Assembly: GCA_003952965.2 (NCBI GenBank)
Contig: CM025849.1
Span: forward strand, 34,373,484-34,437,483
Source: Morella rubra
Lineage: Eukaryota > Streptophyta > Magnoliopsida > Fagales > Myricaceae
Reading direction: 5' to 3'
Length of the DNA: 64,000 bases
Shown here: piece by piece, positions 42,258 through 54,210 of the stretch
Layout of the letters: the number at the start of each line of letters is the position of its first letter
Numbering within the stretch: position 1 is the stretch's first letter
Translations under genes and position numbers: made by a program
Notes under the pieces: generated by a model
Told to the model about the DNA's origin: nothing
What the model saw: the letters and a program-made list of their open reading frames with translations, nothing else
Database searches by the model: none

Positions 42258-42619
42258 ATGTCTCCCAAGTACTTGCTGCTATTGCTCCTTGCAGTGGTGC
42301 TTCTCGCCACTCACTCTCTCGCTGATCACCACAGACCTCCCTATGGCCATGGAACACCGCACTGACCTCCTTCTGCGTGGAGTCCTCCGTGGAAGAGAAG
42401 GCAACTATCGTGGATGGCAAAGGCTACAAGAGGGACACAAAGCCACCCCGGAAACACAGGCCACCAACCAATACTCTTGATGAATCCCTTGACGGAAAGA
42501 AGCCATACCCAGAACACAAGCCACCACATCACCCAGGACACCCTCCAGTAGAGGAGGCTAAAGCCTACCACAAGCCACCAGTGTACAAGCCACCCCACAA
42601 ACCGCCAACATCCACTTGA
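42258..42619 (+). pseudogene. Proline-rich secreted protein, copy A (stop plus frameshift)
   Basis: Small secreted Pro/His/Lys-rich protein, cell-wall type. The ATG at 42258 gives a clear signal peptide (MSPKYLLLLLLAVVLLATHS) and then ADHHRPPYGHGTPH, followed by TGA. After the stop, the expected mature chain continues in another frame because one base is missing (tctgcgtgg here, tctgcagtgg in copy B). It continues with AVESSVEEKATIVDGKGYK, then PPRKHRPPTNTLDESLDGKK and KPPHHPGHPP, and ends KPPVYKPPHKPPTST with TGA at 42617-42619. The repeated KPP/HPP motifs are like PRP/ENOD-type proteins. About 120 codons overall. As read it cannot make the full protein. Confidence 0.8.
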
Positions 42620-43206
42620 ATGCTTTGGAGTGCTTAGACTGCTATAATAATATATATATGTCGTAATAAAAGCTGCTACTCGTATCGTCCTGGCATATGT
42701 CAGTTGCTGCTATGTTCATGCCAATGTACTCATTGTATTGCATGCCCGTACCTCCTTGTAGCTTATATAAGCATGGATGGACATGCTGCACTTAATTAGT
42801 ACATTTCCTTGTCGCCTATATGGCATGTTATCTATGCGTAGGGTTAGTAGTTTCTTCCATGCATGTAAGTTAATTTCAATGTGATCCTTGGTTTTCTTCT
42901 ATGGTAGTAGCAACTTAATTATAATAATACGACCAACCCTACTCCAAAGGAAACAGTCAACGGGACGTTCATTGATGGTACAAAGAGTAACAAATTTACG
43001 TCACATGCATTTTACACCTCCCAATTTGAGATTTGGCAAGAAGAAAAAAAAGAATAGCATGAGTGCATGACGTTTGGACTCCAGTTAGGTAATTAATTGA
43101 TAAAAGACTGGTGTAAAGAAAATTGAAGTACATGATACATGGAATCTCAGATCGAGAAGTAAAAAAAAAAAAATCACTGAATAGCACGTAGCGCGTCGTA
43201 TATATA
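42620..43206. other. 3' flank of proline-rich gene, copy A
   Basis: Contains AATAAA (about 42665-42670) 46 bp after the stop, a likely polyadenylation signal. The rest is AT-rich, conserved with copy B at 61982-62565, with no further gene. Confidence 0.6.
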
Positions 43207-43276
43207 TATAAAATCAAAGAATTTTTGGAGCCAGTGGGGGCAGCCACCCCCACTCGCCCCCCTGCCTCCGCTTCTG
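43207..43276. mobile_element. hAT terminus remnant
   Basis: The last 45 bp (cagccacccccactcgcccc through ccgcttctg) are identical to the right end of the hAT element at 59137, and the sequence is again followed by ATCACACA. Only the terminus is present; the rest of the element is missing. It contains its own small inverted repeat (agtgggggc/acccccact). Confidence 0.8.
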
Positions 43277-45547
43277 ATCACACACGAAGCCAAGCCCTGG
43301 GCAGTGTGAATGGAAAGGGAATCCCGCGTCACATGTAAGTCTTCGTTTCTCTATTTTTCCGTATTGAAGAATGACTGAGAAACGGGGAAGTCTTTGGTCT
43401 GCACATAGTCATGATACAGTACTAGTCTTTTTTATTTTCCTCCAGATGCGTGTTTGAACATCGAAATTTGAATTTACTTTCTTGTCAGGGGGACGGAGCT
43501 TAACTCTTAAAATTCCCCCAATGCTCTCTGAGATTCGCTATTATGGATAGCCATTTATCTTGTCTATTCCCTCTATTTTTTTTATTATTATTATTATTTT
43601 TAAGGTTAATGAGTCCCACAATATTATATTTTTCTTTTAAAGAATGACCGTCAAATTAAAAGTCTTTAGTTTGCACACGATGACATCAGTAGTACGGATA
43701 TCATTTTAGCTTTGACAAACTAAAATTTTAATCATCATTATAATTTTTATCTCCTTATTTTTTTTTACTAATTTCTATAAACTTTTTTACTTTTATACTA
43801 ACTTTTTCATCAATACTCATATTCAAAATTTTAACTACCCTAAAATTTGGACAAAATTTATTTTCAAATGCCATGCTAATCTTTCTTTTATTATCACATA
43901 AAATAATATATTTATTATAATTTTTTTTTTCTTTTAAGGAATGACTGTCAAAATTCTATTATATTTTAGGAGGAAATACTTTTTTTCACCGTGAGAGTGG
44001 TAGTCCATATTTTTTTTTTTGGGTGAGCTCAATTTAGTTTGGGATCTGAAAATCTGAGCACTCAAGAGCAGGTGCACAAACAGGACATCTTCGGATCTAA
44101 CTTTCACTTTAAAACCAACTGCAATTTTGTGGGACTATAGTGATGGTCCTACGTTTGTGGGTATAGTAACTATGGATCTTGGACATTTTGCAGCGGAAGA
44201 AGATTTTTTTTTTTTTTTAAAAAAAATTGACTTTCACCCCTTTCAAAAATGATTACGCTTTTTAGATTTAGATTCTTAATAGAACCACGATAAAATGCTA
44301 ACATCGGATATGGCTTGATATGGGTGTCTCCGGACCTCCTATGTCTTTTTTCTCAATAAAAAACGCTACTTGGCATATTTAAACATGTGTCAACCCCACT
44401 CATTTAGTGACACGAGTCCACTAAGCCAATTGGACATGCCCAATCCCAAATCCCCATTTGTATTCACAATTCTTTTGTTGAAGACCTAGAGCTTAGGTCA
44501 CATGGATTCTGCTACTTCATTTTCATTGTATGTGCAGATTGAGAGGAAGTAACAACCGAACGAGTAGCTGTGGAGTGGTGCCTCTCCTGTGTGTGGATGC
44601 GCCCTTCAAGCCCACTTGAAAACTTTGCTAACGGATGCAAACCAAGGTCCTCAGCCGGCTCGATCAGGTCGAGATACCTATTTGTTGAATGTCCTCCTAT
44701 TTGACTGACTGTTCAAGTACCTTGGTTTTGGGACCTATCATGTCTCCCCTAATTGGAGATTACAAAGAACAAAAACTGAATAGTGGAACTGAATACCAAC
44801 AGCATTGCCCCAAACCATCACATATTGTCGTTTCATTTCAAAGTCAGTGGGTGGAGGCTTTGGGACACCCCTCCAGTGTATAGAGCAATGCGGAATTTGC
44901 ATTGAAAAGGGAAAAAGAAAAAGTAGGACACCAGCACAATCATAATGAGGACGAATGAGGGCAAAAAATTCAGCTTGACTTGCTTTTCTCTGATATGAAG
45001 TTTAAAACAGACAAACAGAAATTACAGAAGCCTGAAGTAGTGATACTGAATGTCATATGCAAAAACCATAAGTGAGCTCCCAAATATAACAGATACATTG
45101 AAACTCATAATCTAAGGCTCCCCACATAAAGGATGTTATGGATTCTCCAGTCGGTCCTCCTTGGAAAATTCTTGAGCTCATCTATTACCTTCTGAAAGTC
45201 TCCCTCCAAAATTATATTCTTGTGTCCATGTCTGGTTGCTTCCATTGTTCCCAGTCTTGCTGCTTCTGGTTCTCCTTTAGTTGGATCAGAGTTTGATATT
45301 TTTTCTACTGCTGCATGCAACACATCACCATTGGAATTGTTTACAACTCCTGCCATTGCCGAGTAGTCATCACTTAGTGCTGCATCGGCATTTACTTTAA
45401 TCAATTGGGGTGGTGGTGGTCTTCATGGTGTGGGTTGAGCTTCCTCAGCTTTCTTCTTCCAATCGTCCACATGCACCCTGCTACTTCTGCTGACCTTCTT
45501 TTTTGCTTCTAGTGCCCCCTCTTTCACTCCTTTATGCACCAACACAT
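43277..45547. repeat. Partial third copy (C) of the duplicated block
   Basis: Starts with the hAT target sequence ATCACACA. It is nearly identical to copies A and B for about 295 bp (to about 43572), then more diverged up to 45547, where similarity ends before the proline-rich gene. Copies A and B share many substitutions and indels that C lacks. Confidence 0.85.
45105..45404 (-). CDS. RNase H-like (RVT_3) domain, open in copy C
   Basis: Open frame from 45404 to 45105 on the minus strand, 99 codons. It reads IKVNADAALSDDYSAMAGVV, NSNGDVLHAAVEKIS, EPEAARLGTMEATRHGHKNI, ILEGDFQKVIDELKN. This is the RNase H-like domain found at the C-terminus of plant LINE-derived proteins: an Asp in the VNADAA strand, a Glu in the EPEAARLG helix and an Asp in LEGD, all three expected catalytic acids. 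Upstream on the same strand, WKKKAEEAQPTP-like residues precede it, with a TGA where TGG is expected about 11 codons before. So the domain is intact but the larger protein is not. Copies A and B are frameshifted. Confidence 0.7.
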   Translation of the reverse strand: MIKVNADAALSDDYSAMAGVVNNSNGDVLHAAVEKISNSDPTKGEPEAARLGTMEATRHGHKNIILEGDFQKVIDELKNFPRRTDWRIHNILYVGSLRL

Positions 45548-46908
45548 TCTTGTTTGCCTAGACCATGTCAATGGCGTTAGCTGCAAAAATCTGAAAATGA
45601 TAATCTGTATCTTTTTTTATTTCTAGTATCATCTGTGCATTTGCACTCAGAAAAAAACTGAAAAAACAAAAGTAATGGTAAGGGTAAAGAAGGAAGCTCC
45701 ATTGAAAACAGACTTGCAGTGTTTAGTTGATACATAACATCGCTATCTACAACCTGCTTAAGTTTCACTGTTCCAAATTCTGATTACTGAAGGTATCACA
45801 AACTGCACACGATTTCAAATGTGCAGTGCAGCCGGATACTAAGCGACCTGCCATTTTGTCACCATCAATCATCAAGGACCTTTACATAGCAGCCACAAGA
45901 ATCCTACGTTGCCATTGATAGCATTTTCCTCGATGGCTGTTTTCAAGAGATTGGTAATGAGTGAAAATTTGAATTATACATTTCAACAGCTATTCTCTGT
46001 GACCACGATTTGCCACCAGAACACGAGTCCTGCTGGTTGTCACTAAGTTTTAGTGGCTATTCATCAAAAGGTAACAAAATGTCTAACTCCACAAAGAAAT
46101 AACAGCATAAGCATTAGTAGAAACAGAAAATTTGCATAACAGTGCATCAGATGATATTCTTGGGTCGCTTAGTCACAAAGATCATGTCTTCAGGTTATAA
46201 AAAGACTATAATTTATGCTTCAAATTAAGTTAGGAAGAATGAATTTTGAATCGATTAGCTATGCTCGAGAAACCAAAGGAAAGGTCAGAGCAAACCTGGA
46301 AAACACTATCCTAAAAATCACCTCAAATATGAATTAGATAATCTACTAGTCAACAAGCAAATATTGTAAAGAATTTAGTCTCAGAGGCCAATCATTCACT
46401 TACTTCTTGTTGTCCTTCAGTACCAATAAAAGTTCAAACTCTAGAGAGCTAACATGCATGTCCGGCTCCTGTAATTCAGGAAGGACTCTGTATAGGATAG
46501 AAATCCTCACAGGATTGAGACAAGTCGATTCGAAGCACATCCAATTCTGTCAGTGAAAATTGAACAAAGAAAAGAAAGCATAAGGAATTCAGGATAGCAT
46601 AGTGAAATGGAGACCTGCAAAATAAATATCAGCGAAACAAACCTACAGGAATTGAGCATCCCCAACTTTGTACACTCCAAAGCATCGTAGAGACCGAATA
46701 GTCTTTGAATTGTAGTTTCCGATAATGAAGTAGAGCAAGATTGAACGAGTGGGCAAGCCATTCTGTTTCATTAAAGAATGGTTTTAAGCAAATGTTAAGA
46801 AGAAATGGTAAATCTTATTGAGAAATTACTAGCTAGTTGAGAAGAGAAAAACGAAAACAGAAATAAATACCTACCAGTAAAAGCTGAAATACTGTTGCCG
46901 CAGTCCAT
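45548..46908. other. 3' flank of resistance gene; repeated blocks
   Basis: No coding region is supported. Two blocks recur on the far side of the resistance gene: 46085-46230 (compare 50895-50990) and 46222-46572 (compare 52828-53119). These are probably 3' untranslated or downstream sequence of NB-LRR genes. Confidence 0.6.
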
Positions 46909-49900
46909 CTATGTAGGGACTTTGAGCTCCTTCAAATCACTTCGCATCAATCTTTACGCAGGGGACGTGAGCACTCCATTCTTTTCCCTTTTTTCTTTTT
47001 CAATTGTTTCTCCAAGGAAGGACATTCTTGATTTCTAGAGATCCAAGGGAGGCAGGCAGCCCCTCTTCTGGCAGGAACTTGAACTTAGGGCAGCGAAAGA
47101 TATTCAAATATCTAAGAGAGGTGAGGTGGCGAAGGCCCTTCTTGTCCAGAGATTCCATATTTGGAAAATCAAGATGGTAAGACGGGTCAGACTGTTGGGC
47201 AGCAACCCCTCCTCTGGAAAGGACTTCACATCTTCTAATTTGCCTCCAATTTCCAATTCTACAAGAGAGTGGAGTTTTTGCAAACCCCATCCCATCCTGC
47301 TGGAAACGAGTTTGTCACAATTGACGATGCTAATATTGATCAGAGTGGAAGGCAAGCCCCCTTCAGGAAAGGACTCAATTTCTGGACAATCTCTTATCCC
47401 CAAATACTTCAGAGAGGGAAGCAGTGTGTGGATCTTGTCTGGTAGTGACGTCAGACTCGGACAATTAAGATGGTAAAAACTTGTAAGATTCGGGGCACGC
47501 AATCCTCCGTGGGGAAAGGATACAAACTTAGGGCAATCATGATGCTTATCCACGTGGCCACTAAATCGTGTTCATGTTGTTGTTCGAGAGACTCCAAATT
47601 CCTACATCCATTGATTGTGATATCAGTAATCACGTTCACGTTGTTTAATGGAAGGCGCATGAGGGAATCACAACTGTTTGCAACCTCAAGGAATGAAGGG
47701 ATGAATAGCTTGAAGTGCATTGGGAGCTCTAACTTCCGACAGTTTGAGATCTTAAGCTGTTTCAACGTAGATAAAAGACAGCCGTTGGAGTCAATTATTC
47801 CCTCTGGTAAGGACTCTAGCGCATCATAACCATCGATTTGGAGACTCTTCAATCCAGCTGGCAATTCCTGTAACTGAACGCCGTTACAATTTGTTAGCAC
47901 CAAGTAACTTAGACCAGGAGCCCTAGGGAGTGAAGCCACCAGCCGCGGACAATCTTGGATCTAAAGTTGTTTAAAGAAGGAAGATGGATGGGCAACGCTC
48001 CTGTTAGCTTGGGACAATTTCAATCCAAGGCTTTCAAGATTAGTAAAAAAGGCTACATCTTCACTTTCAGCACCGAAACAAGAGATCCAATTCTCCCACT
48101 CCGGCATATCCTCAAACCAGAGATATTTCAAGGCTCCAAATGGCTGAATCGAAGAACAACCACTGCCATAGAACTCCAAGCCCACTGTAGTAATTTCATT
48201 AAACCAGAAATAGATTTCCAGAGAGGGTAGCTGCCCAAATGGTGGCAACGCAAGCAATATTTACACATGACAGAGAAATAGACGTTATATTAGAGAGTGA
48301 AGATTGTCCCACCCAATCTGGAAAACTTCTACCGCTATAGCCGGGATATGAGTTTTTTCAAGTTTGAATGGGCTGGAGACTGTCCAATACGACAATGCTT
48401 TGACTTTCAGCAATATCACTATCCGCGTTCCATTCCAACTCCAACTCCTCAAGGTACTGCATATTCTTTAAGCCTGCATCCAGAGCATCTGCAGCAGATA
48501 CAACATTTTGGAGCCCCGAGATAGAAAGCTTCCCCTGAGATTTGCAAGTTTCCCCAACTCTCCAACACTTGAGCCACCACGTTTGCTGACGATGAATTTC
48601 GTCAAAGTCTGGAGAGATCTTAGTCCACCCAATCCTACTGGCATCTCCTTTATGGGAGTTTCCTCAAAAACAAGATGACGCAAATTAACGAGTTTGGGCA
48701 TCTCTCTTGGCAATACAGTGAGATATTCACACCATGATAATTTCAATGTCTGTAAATTGCACAACTTACATAAGGAGTCAGGAAGCTTTCTAATTGAAGT
48801 GTGAGAAAGGTCCAAATACCGTAGATGTTTAACTTTGCTGATTGAATCTGGCAACTCGGTGACATTTTCAAAGTGACTCAAGGAGAGCACTCGCAGGCAT
48901 CTTAACATTGGCAATAAATCAAGCATCAACTCTTTAGCTAAGATCTGCTTCTCATAACCATTTATTGGGAGGAATGTGCGCAATCCCCTTAGCCTTGTAA
49001 AGCGTCTCAACTTCTTAACATCGTCAAAGCTTTTCTTGAAAGTGAGAAGTGGCGAGCCTTGTTCTCCATTTCAAAATAATTGTCACCTTCCAGCCTAAAG
49101 ACAAATTGTCCGATACAAGTCTTGCCAAGTCATTCACAAGATCGTGCATTACAAAATAAGTCCTCCCATAGACTTTTTGTTGCAACAACGATCTCGCTAC
49201 AAGATCGCAAAAATAATCATCACCAACTTGTTCCAATGTTTTGTCCTTAGATTGCTGCAAGAAACCTTCTGCCATCCATAATAAAATTAACTCATCCTTT
49301 TCAAAACGATAATCTTGTGGGAATATGGAACAATAAGCAAAGCACCTTTTTAGATGGGATGGCAAGTATTGATAACTTAGCCTTAGAGCCGGAATAACGA
49401 TGTCATTTGCAAATCCCATAATTCACTCTTCAAGATCTTATTCCATTCATTAGTATCTAGATTAGACCATAAAAGAGACCCAATTGCCTTAGCTGCTAAA
49501 GGTAGTCCATGACACTTTTTAACAATTTCTCTACCTATTGCTTGTAGTTTTGGATATGCCTCCAAGTCACCGTCACGAAATGCATGTTTTGCAAATAATG
49601 ACCAGCAATCTTCTTCTGATAACTGCTTTAGACAATGAGTTTCAGTACTGCGCATGGCTACTGCAACACGCTGTCCCGTGTGGTTACGATGACCCTACTC
49701 CCTTGTGCCCCATATGTAAAGGATTGCTTAAAGCCTCCCAATCAGCATAATTCTCACTCCAAACATCATCTAAAACAATCAGAAATTTTTTCCCATTATT
49801 TTCTCTTTCAATGTAACTTGAAGCCAATCTAGATTCTTCCTGTTACTATCAGTTGACGAACCGACTCTCTCCAGAATTGTTTTTGTAATCTCAAAGACGT

Positions 49901-50604
49901 CAAACTCGTTCGAAACGCAAACCCATGCCTTAAGGTCGAAATGCTCTTTTACCTGTTATCATCATATACAAGCTGAGCAAGGGTGGTCTTGCCAATACCT
50001 CCCATGCCGACATAGTAATCACACACAACCCCTTGCCACTTACTTCATCTGAGAGCAACGACTCAATTATCCCCTCCTTATCCTCAATCCTACCAAAAAT
50101 GCCAGATTCATCAACTAAAGAAGTCGTGGGCCGTTTTTCTGATGACTTCTCTCCAACGCCTTGTTTTAGACCAATGGCATCCTATTTGTTTTACTAAATA
50201 TTCCAGTCTCTCTAGTACCTCTTTTATCTTTGGTTCTATCTCCTTGGCAAAAGGATTAAGAGAAGTTGAGATGGATTTCCGTACCTTACTGGCAGTACTG
50301 GTCTGGAATTCAGCATCCAACTTGGACCGCAAGGCTTCAGTATCAATCTCGTCCAAGATGTCCTCCGCCTCATAAACAGCATCTTTCAGCTCATCAAGCC
50401 ATGTTTTCACCGTAGGACTTTTGACTTGCTTTTCCTCCGCATCTTCGAGCACCCGTTCACGGACAACAATACTATCCTCATTTTCTTCAAGAGACCTTCG
50501 TCCAGTTTCCGTCGTCGAAAGAAGTCAACGAACTCGCGAGAGGCCACCTTTTCAAAAAACGCTTGAAGGAAGGGAGAGAGAAGTAAGCTAGCAACCTCAG
50601 CCAT
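46909..50604 (-). pseudogene. CC-NB-LRR disease-resistance gene (RPP13-like 1 type), many frameshifts
   Basis: Intracellular immune receptor family. ATG at 50604 (MAEVASLLLSPFLQAFFEKV). The CC domain (Rx-type) reads LDELKDAVYEAEDILDEIDT. P-loop GMGGIGKTT is near 49985-50015, kinase-2 LIVLDDVW near 49770, GLPLAAKAIGSLLW near 49490, [12 protein letters not shown] near 49330, and the MHD motif ([11 protein letters not shown]) near 49135. Leucine-rich repeats run from about 48990 to 46990 (LRVLSLSHFENVTELPDSIS, YLDLSHTSIRKLPDSL; C-terminal repeats such as FPEGGLPSTL). Expected end: TAG at 46911-46909. No introns are evident. At least eight frame breaks (near 50450, 50185, 49650, 49400, 49020, 48470, 47950, 47500, 47150, 47010) plus a stop near the C-terminus. 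Domain order and length are otherwise normal for R13L1-type genes. It is either a pseudogene or a gene with sequencing deletions. Confidence 0.88.
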
Positions 50605-52827
50605 CTTTTTTTCTTACTTAGCAGTGGAAGGAATCAGGTTTACAGTGATCGCAAAGAGTAGAGCAAAATGAGATTGCAAGCTATCTTTCGCTTCTGAACT
50701 GGACAGCTGGGTTATATTGATCACACGCGAAGCTACCAAGCACTGGGCAGTGATGGACATATCTCCCCCACCTCATATGCAATTGCCTAAAATATCTTCT
50801 TGCTTTAGTGATATGATTGGTGAAACCTAACTTTATCCGGTTGATAGTGGAACCTGACCTAACTGGGCAGTGATATGATTCGTGGAACCGAACTCCATAC
50901 AAAGAAATAAAACAGCATAAGATGCATCAGAGGATATTCTTGGGTCACTTCGAGGCTCTAAAAGGACTATGATTTATACATCAAATTAAGTTCGGAAAAA
51001 TGGTGAGAGAGAGAGAGCTGTGATGGATGCCAATAGCCGTATCAATATGGAGCAAGGCCTTTTTTTTTGGGTCTGCCTCAAGCTCAGCTCTTGTTGAAAT
51101 TAAACTTCAGAAACATAACCCTGAGCACAAGCTTTTTCTATGGACAAACTTAATTAATTGCGGGTTTTTCTGAATCCTCTGCTTTGTTTTCCGTTGTCAA
51201 ATTAGTAGGCCAAAAAAAAAAAGGAGCACAAACTTGATCAAAATTTCTCTGATTTCGGACAGCCGCTTCCAACCTCTAATTATTTGCAAAATTTTAATTT
51301 GGTTTTGCCTCAAAATTTTTCTAGAGAATCTTAAGGCTTCACAGTGATCCAATATATCTATAGTTCTGAAGTAAAGTATGTCGGGCACTAAGAAAAGCTG
51401 CACACAATAATTTCGTCCACTGTCGTCATGGGAAGAAAAGCAGCACCCAATAAATTCGTCCACTATCATCATGCGATCCTGCTCACATATGTTGTGTGCA
51501 AGTGTAGAAGTTCACCATCTCAAATTGAGAGCGTATGAAAGAGAGATTCTTTATTGTTCTCTTTTCTTATTTAGATTTGATGGAAACATGATCACATGAC
51601 TTAGATTTAAGTATCTTTTCTTATCTAGAGATTTTTTTTTGGTAACTTCTTAATATTACAAAGACTGCAGGCGCATTTATGCAGCTTTGATTTGTGTAAA
51701 AGAAAAGAAAAGAAAATACAAAAATTATAAAACATCAAAAATCTTACCTGAAATTCTCTAAAAATCTCGTTTATTCGAACTTTAGTATTTAATTTTTTAA
51801 AAAAAAAAACGTAAGAAGGGGCAAAAAATGTAGAAACCAACGTAGTCAAATTGAGAGCAGTACCATATATCTCCCAAGCATCATTTTAGGACAATGCGAA
51901 AGACATCTCATACCCAAATTGCACAAATATTTTGAGGGAGTAAAGTCGATGGAGAGCATCTTGGGCCAGGAGATGGGCTGGACTCGGTCCATATTCATTA
52001 AGCTTTACGGCCCACTTCAACTAAAACCCAACCGAAACATCTCAGAACGTATATCTTATATATCTTAGCAAAGTGTAGAATTTTCACAGATTAATGAAAT
52101 TTGTTTTCAATTGTGGAGGGAGAAATCCTTGTACCACCTTTCGCATGGGTACTGATTAGGCATAACCGGATCACCCTCTAGGCCCAACCCATCCTTTTGC
52201 TTTAAGGATGAAGCCCATAAGGTATGGACCTAGCTTCGTCTCCTCCTAAACCAATCTAAAACGGACGTCTCCCTCTCACTAGCCTCACTCTCAGGCCATC
52301 GAATATAGCTTTGCCAGCCATTGTGGACCCGGATGGCTGCAAATGAAACTCATGAAAAAGAAATGGTACTTCTCACTAGCCTCACTCTAAAACAGACCTC
52401 TCCCTCTTTTTCGATTTGTCTTTTCCGGTCGAGAGAGATAGAGTTTTTCCCATCCCACCCCCACGTCTATCAATAAGTAGCTCGAGCGATAGAAAGCCAC
52501 CCTTTGAGTACCAACTAGTAGTTTAGGCCGGGTTCAAATGGTTTATCAGACGGCCAGACCTAAGTTTTTATTAAAAAAAATAATCAAATCTTTTCTTCCT
52601 TCATTTTTAATAAACTCCAATAAAAATCACTTTAGCAAATTTTCATTATCATGCTATATGATCGAATCTGCGTTTTCTATTTATGGTTCTTTCATTCAGA
52701 GGGGTATCATCATATTCTATCTCCTGGCAAATTAGAATCAAGAGTATCATTCTATATTATTGGCCAGTCCTATTTCCTCGGGTATTGAAATATGACATTT
52801 GAGATAAAACTACAAAAATGTAGAAAC
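50605..52827. other. Upstream region of resistance gene
   Basis: Contains at about 50712-50757 a 45-bp stretch (gttatattgatcacac, ctgggcagtg) also present upstream of the FAD monooxygenase copies. Repeat 50895-50990 is described under the 3' flank entry. A GA run lies at 51005-51018. No other gene is seen; the open frames at 51197-51472 and 51625-51849 are low-complexity. Confidence 0.55.
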
Positions 52828-54210
52828 AAATTAAGTTAGGAAAAAATGAGTTTTGAAGTGTTTGGGTATGCTCAAGAAACCAGAGGAAAAGACAGAAAAC
52901 CTGAAAAATACTATCCTAAAAATCACCTCAAGTATGAATCAAATAATCTACTAGGCAGCAAACAAATATTGTAAAGAAATGGAGAGCTAACCATGCCAAT
53001 CCGGCTCTTGGAATGAAGTCCGGAGAAAATTCTGTATGGGAGAGAAATCGGCACAGGATTGAGACAAGTCCAATTGGAAGCACATCCAATTCCGTTAGTG
53101 AAAATTGAACAAAGAAAATATTTACCAATATGCAATGGAAAATGGTCTTTCAAATATCTGGGCTGGAATTTAAGGGGCATGGGATTCGACCTCGATAGCC
53201 GAAAACAGTCAAACAAGAGTTGCACATGAGGCCCAATATAAGAAGCTTTTTCCCAAATTGTCCACTACGAACGCCTAGGTCCAGAGTGCAAACGAAGGCA
53301 ATGGAGCAGCGGCTGGTATTGGGCTGCGTATAGATGACGGAAGAGCGCGGCGGCAAATTTGATTGCAAAAGACTGCGGAAATAAAAAGGAAATGGGACAA
53401 AACATACTTTAAGAGACGACCTTTAAAATAGAAGGGAATTTATATGGGCTGACACAGTACACGGAAGTCAATTAACCAAAATGGGCCAAGGCACACACAA
53501 CACGCTGCTTATTTTTTTCCCAAAGAAGTTCCCCGGGCTGACCGTACCTTATGGCAAACCTATCCAACTCGCTGTTTACGACGACTGCCCTTACTTGATC
53601 AGGCATTTTTCCTAGCTTGCTTAGCACAAGTTGCTTCACTTTAGCTCGACTATCTTCTTCTTCTTCTTCTTCTTTTTTAAAAAAAAAAAAAAAGACAAGA
53701 CACATTTTATTGAGAACATAAAAAATTATAATTGAGAATTTAAAACAAAAAAGATTCAAAGGGTCAGTAACAAGTCTAAAGGACCGAAAAGGGACTCAAG
53801 TCCTCGGAGGGTGCTGTGGGCAAGCTCACAACAAGTGGGACCAAAGGCCCACTGAAAATATAGACACGCAAGAAATGGGCCCCGAAACCCATATAAAGTA
53901 ACAATTATTACACATGGCAGTGGCAACTACTACTGTAGCAATTGTACAAAAACATATGTCCCTGAGGGGCGCATTTAAGAAAAGCTAATTAAACTTCCCA
54001 CAATCAAAATGAGTCATCTTCAACAGCAACCCAGTCAGGAATGCACCCAGCATTTTATCCCTTAAGAAGTTTATAACTTGTCCATTGGCCTGCTAAACAG
54101 AACCAACCATATAAGCCGTACTAATGAGCTCAATACTTCTCCACCTTCTCTCTTTGGCATACTTCTCCAACCCCATCTCAATTCTTTTATATTGCTCTCT
54201 TTCTATTTCA
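52828..54210. other. Repeat of NB-LRR 3' flank, then unrecognised DNA
   Basis: Positions 52828-53119 match 46222-46572. A trinucleotide run (CTT)n lies at 53648-53671. The minus-strand frame 53472-53759 (containing KVKQLVLSKLGKMPDQVRAV) is not recognised and includes that repeat, so I do not call it a gene. Confidence 0.5.

Larger units (their letters stand above)
38665..43206. repeat. 4.54-kb duplicated block, copy A
   Basis: Collinear and nearly identical to 54211-62565 once the hAT element and one target-duplication copy are removed (about 4542 versus 4544 bp). It carries monooxygenase exons 1-2 (minus), an RNase H-like fragment (minus) and the proline-rich protein gene (plus). Its right end is a TA microsatellite at 43198-43210, where the sequence switches to a hAT terminus. 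Confidence 0.9.

Noticed and set aside
42341-42598. Trp-rich minus-strand frame opposite the proline-rich gene
   Set aside because: The Trp codons are the complement of the CCA-rich proline codons; an antisense shadow.
47126-47829. Plus-strand frames of 116-119 codons across the LRR region
   Set aside because: They are antisense to well-matched LRR coding sequence on the minus strand.
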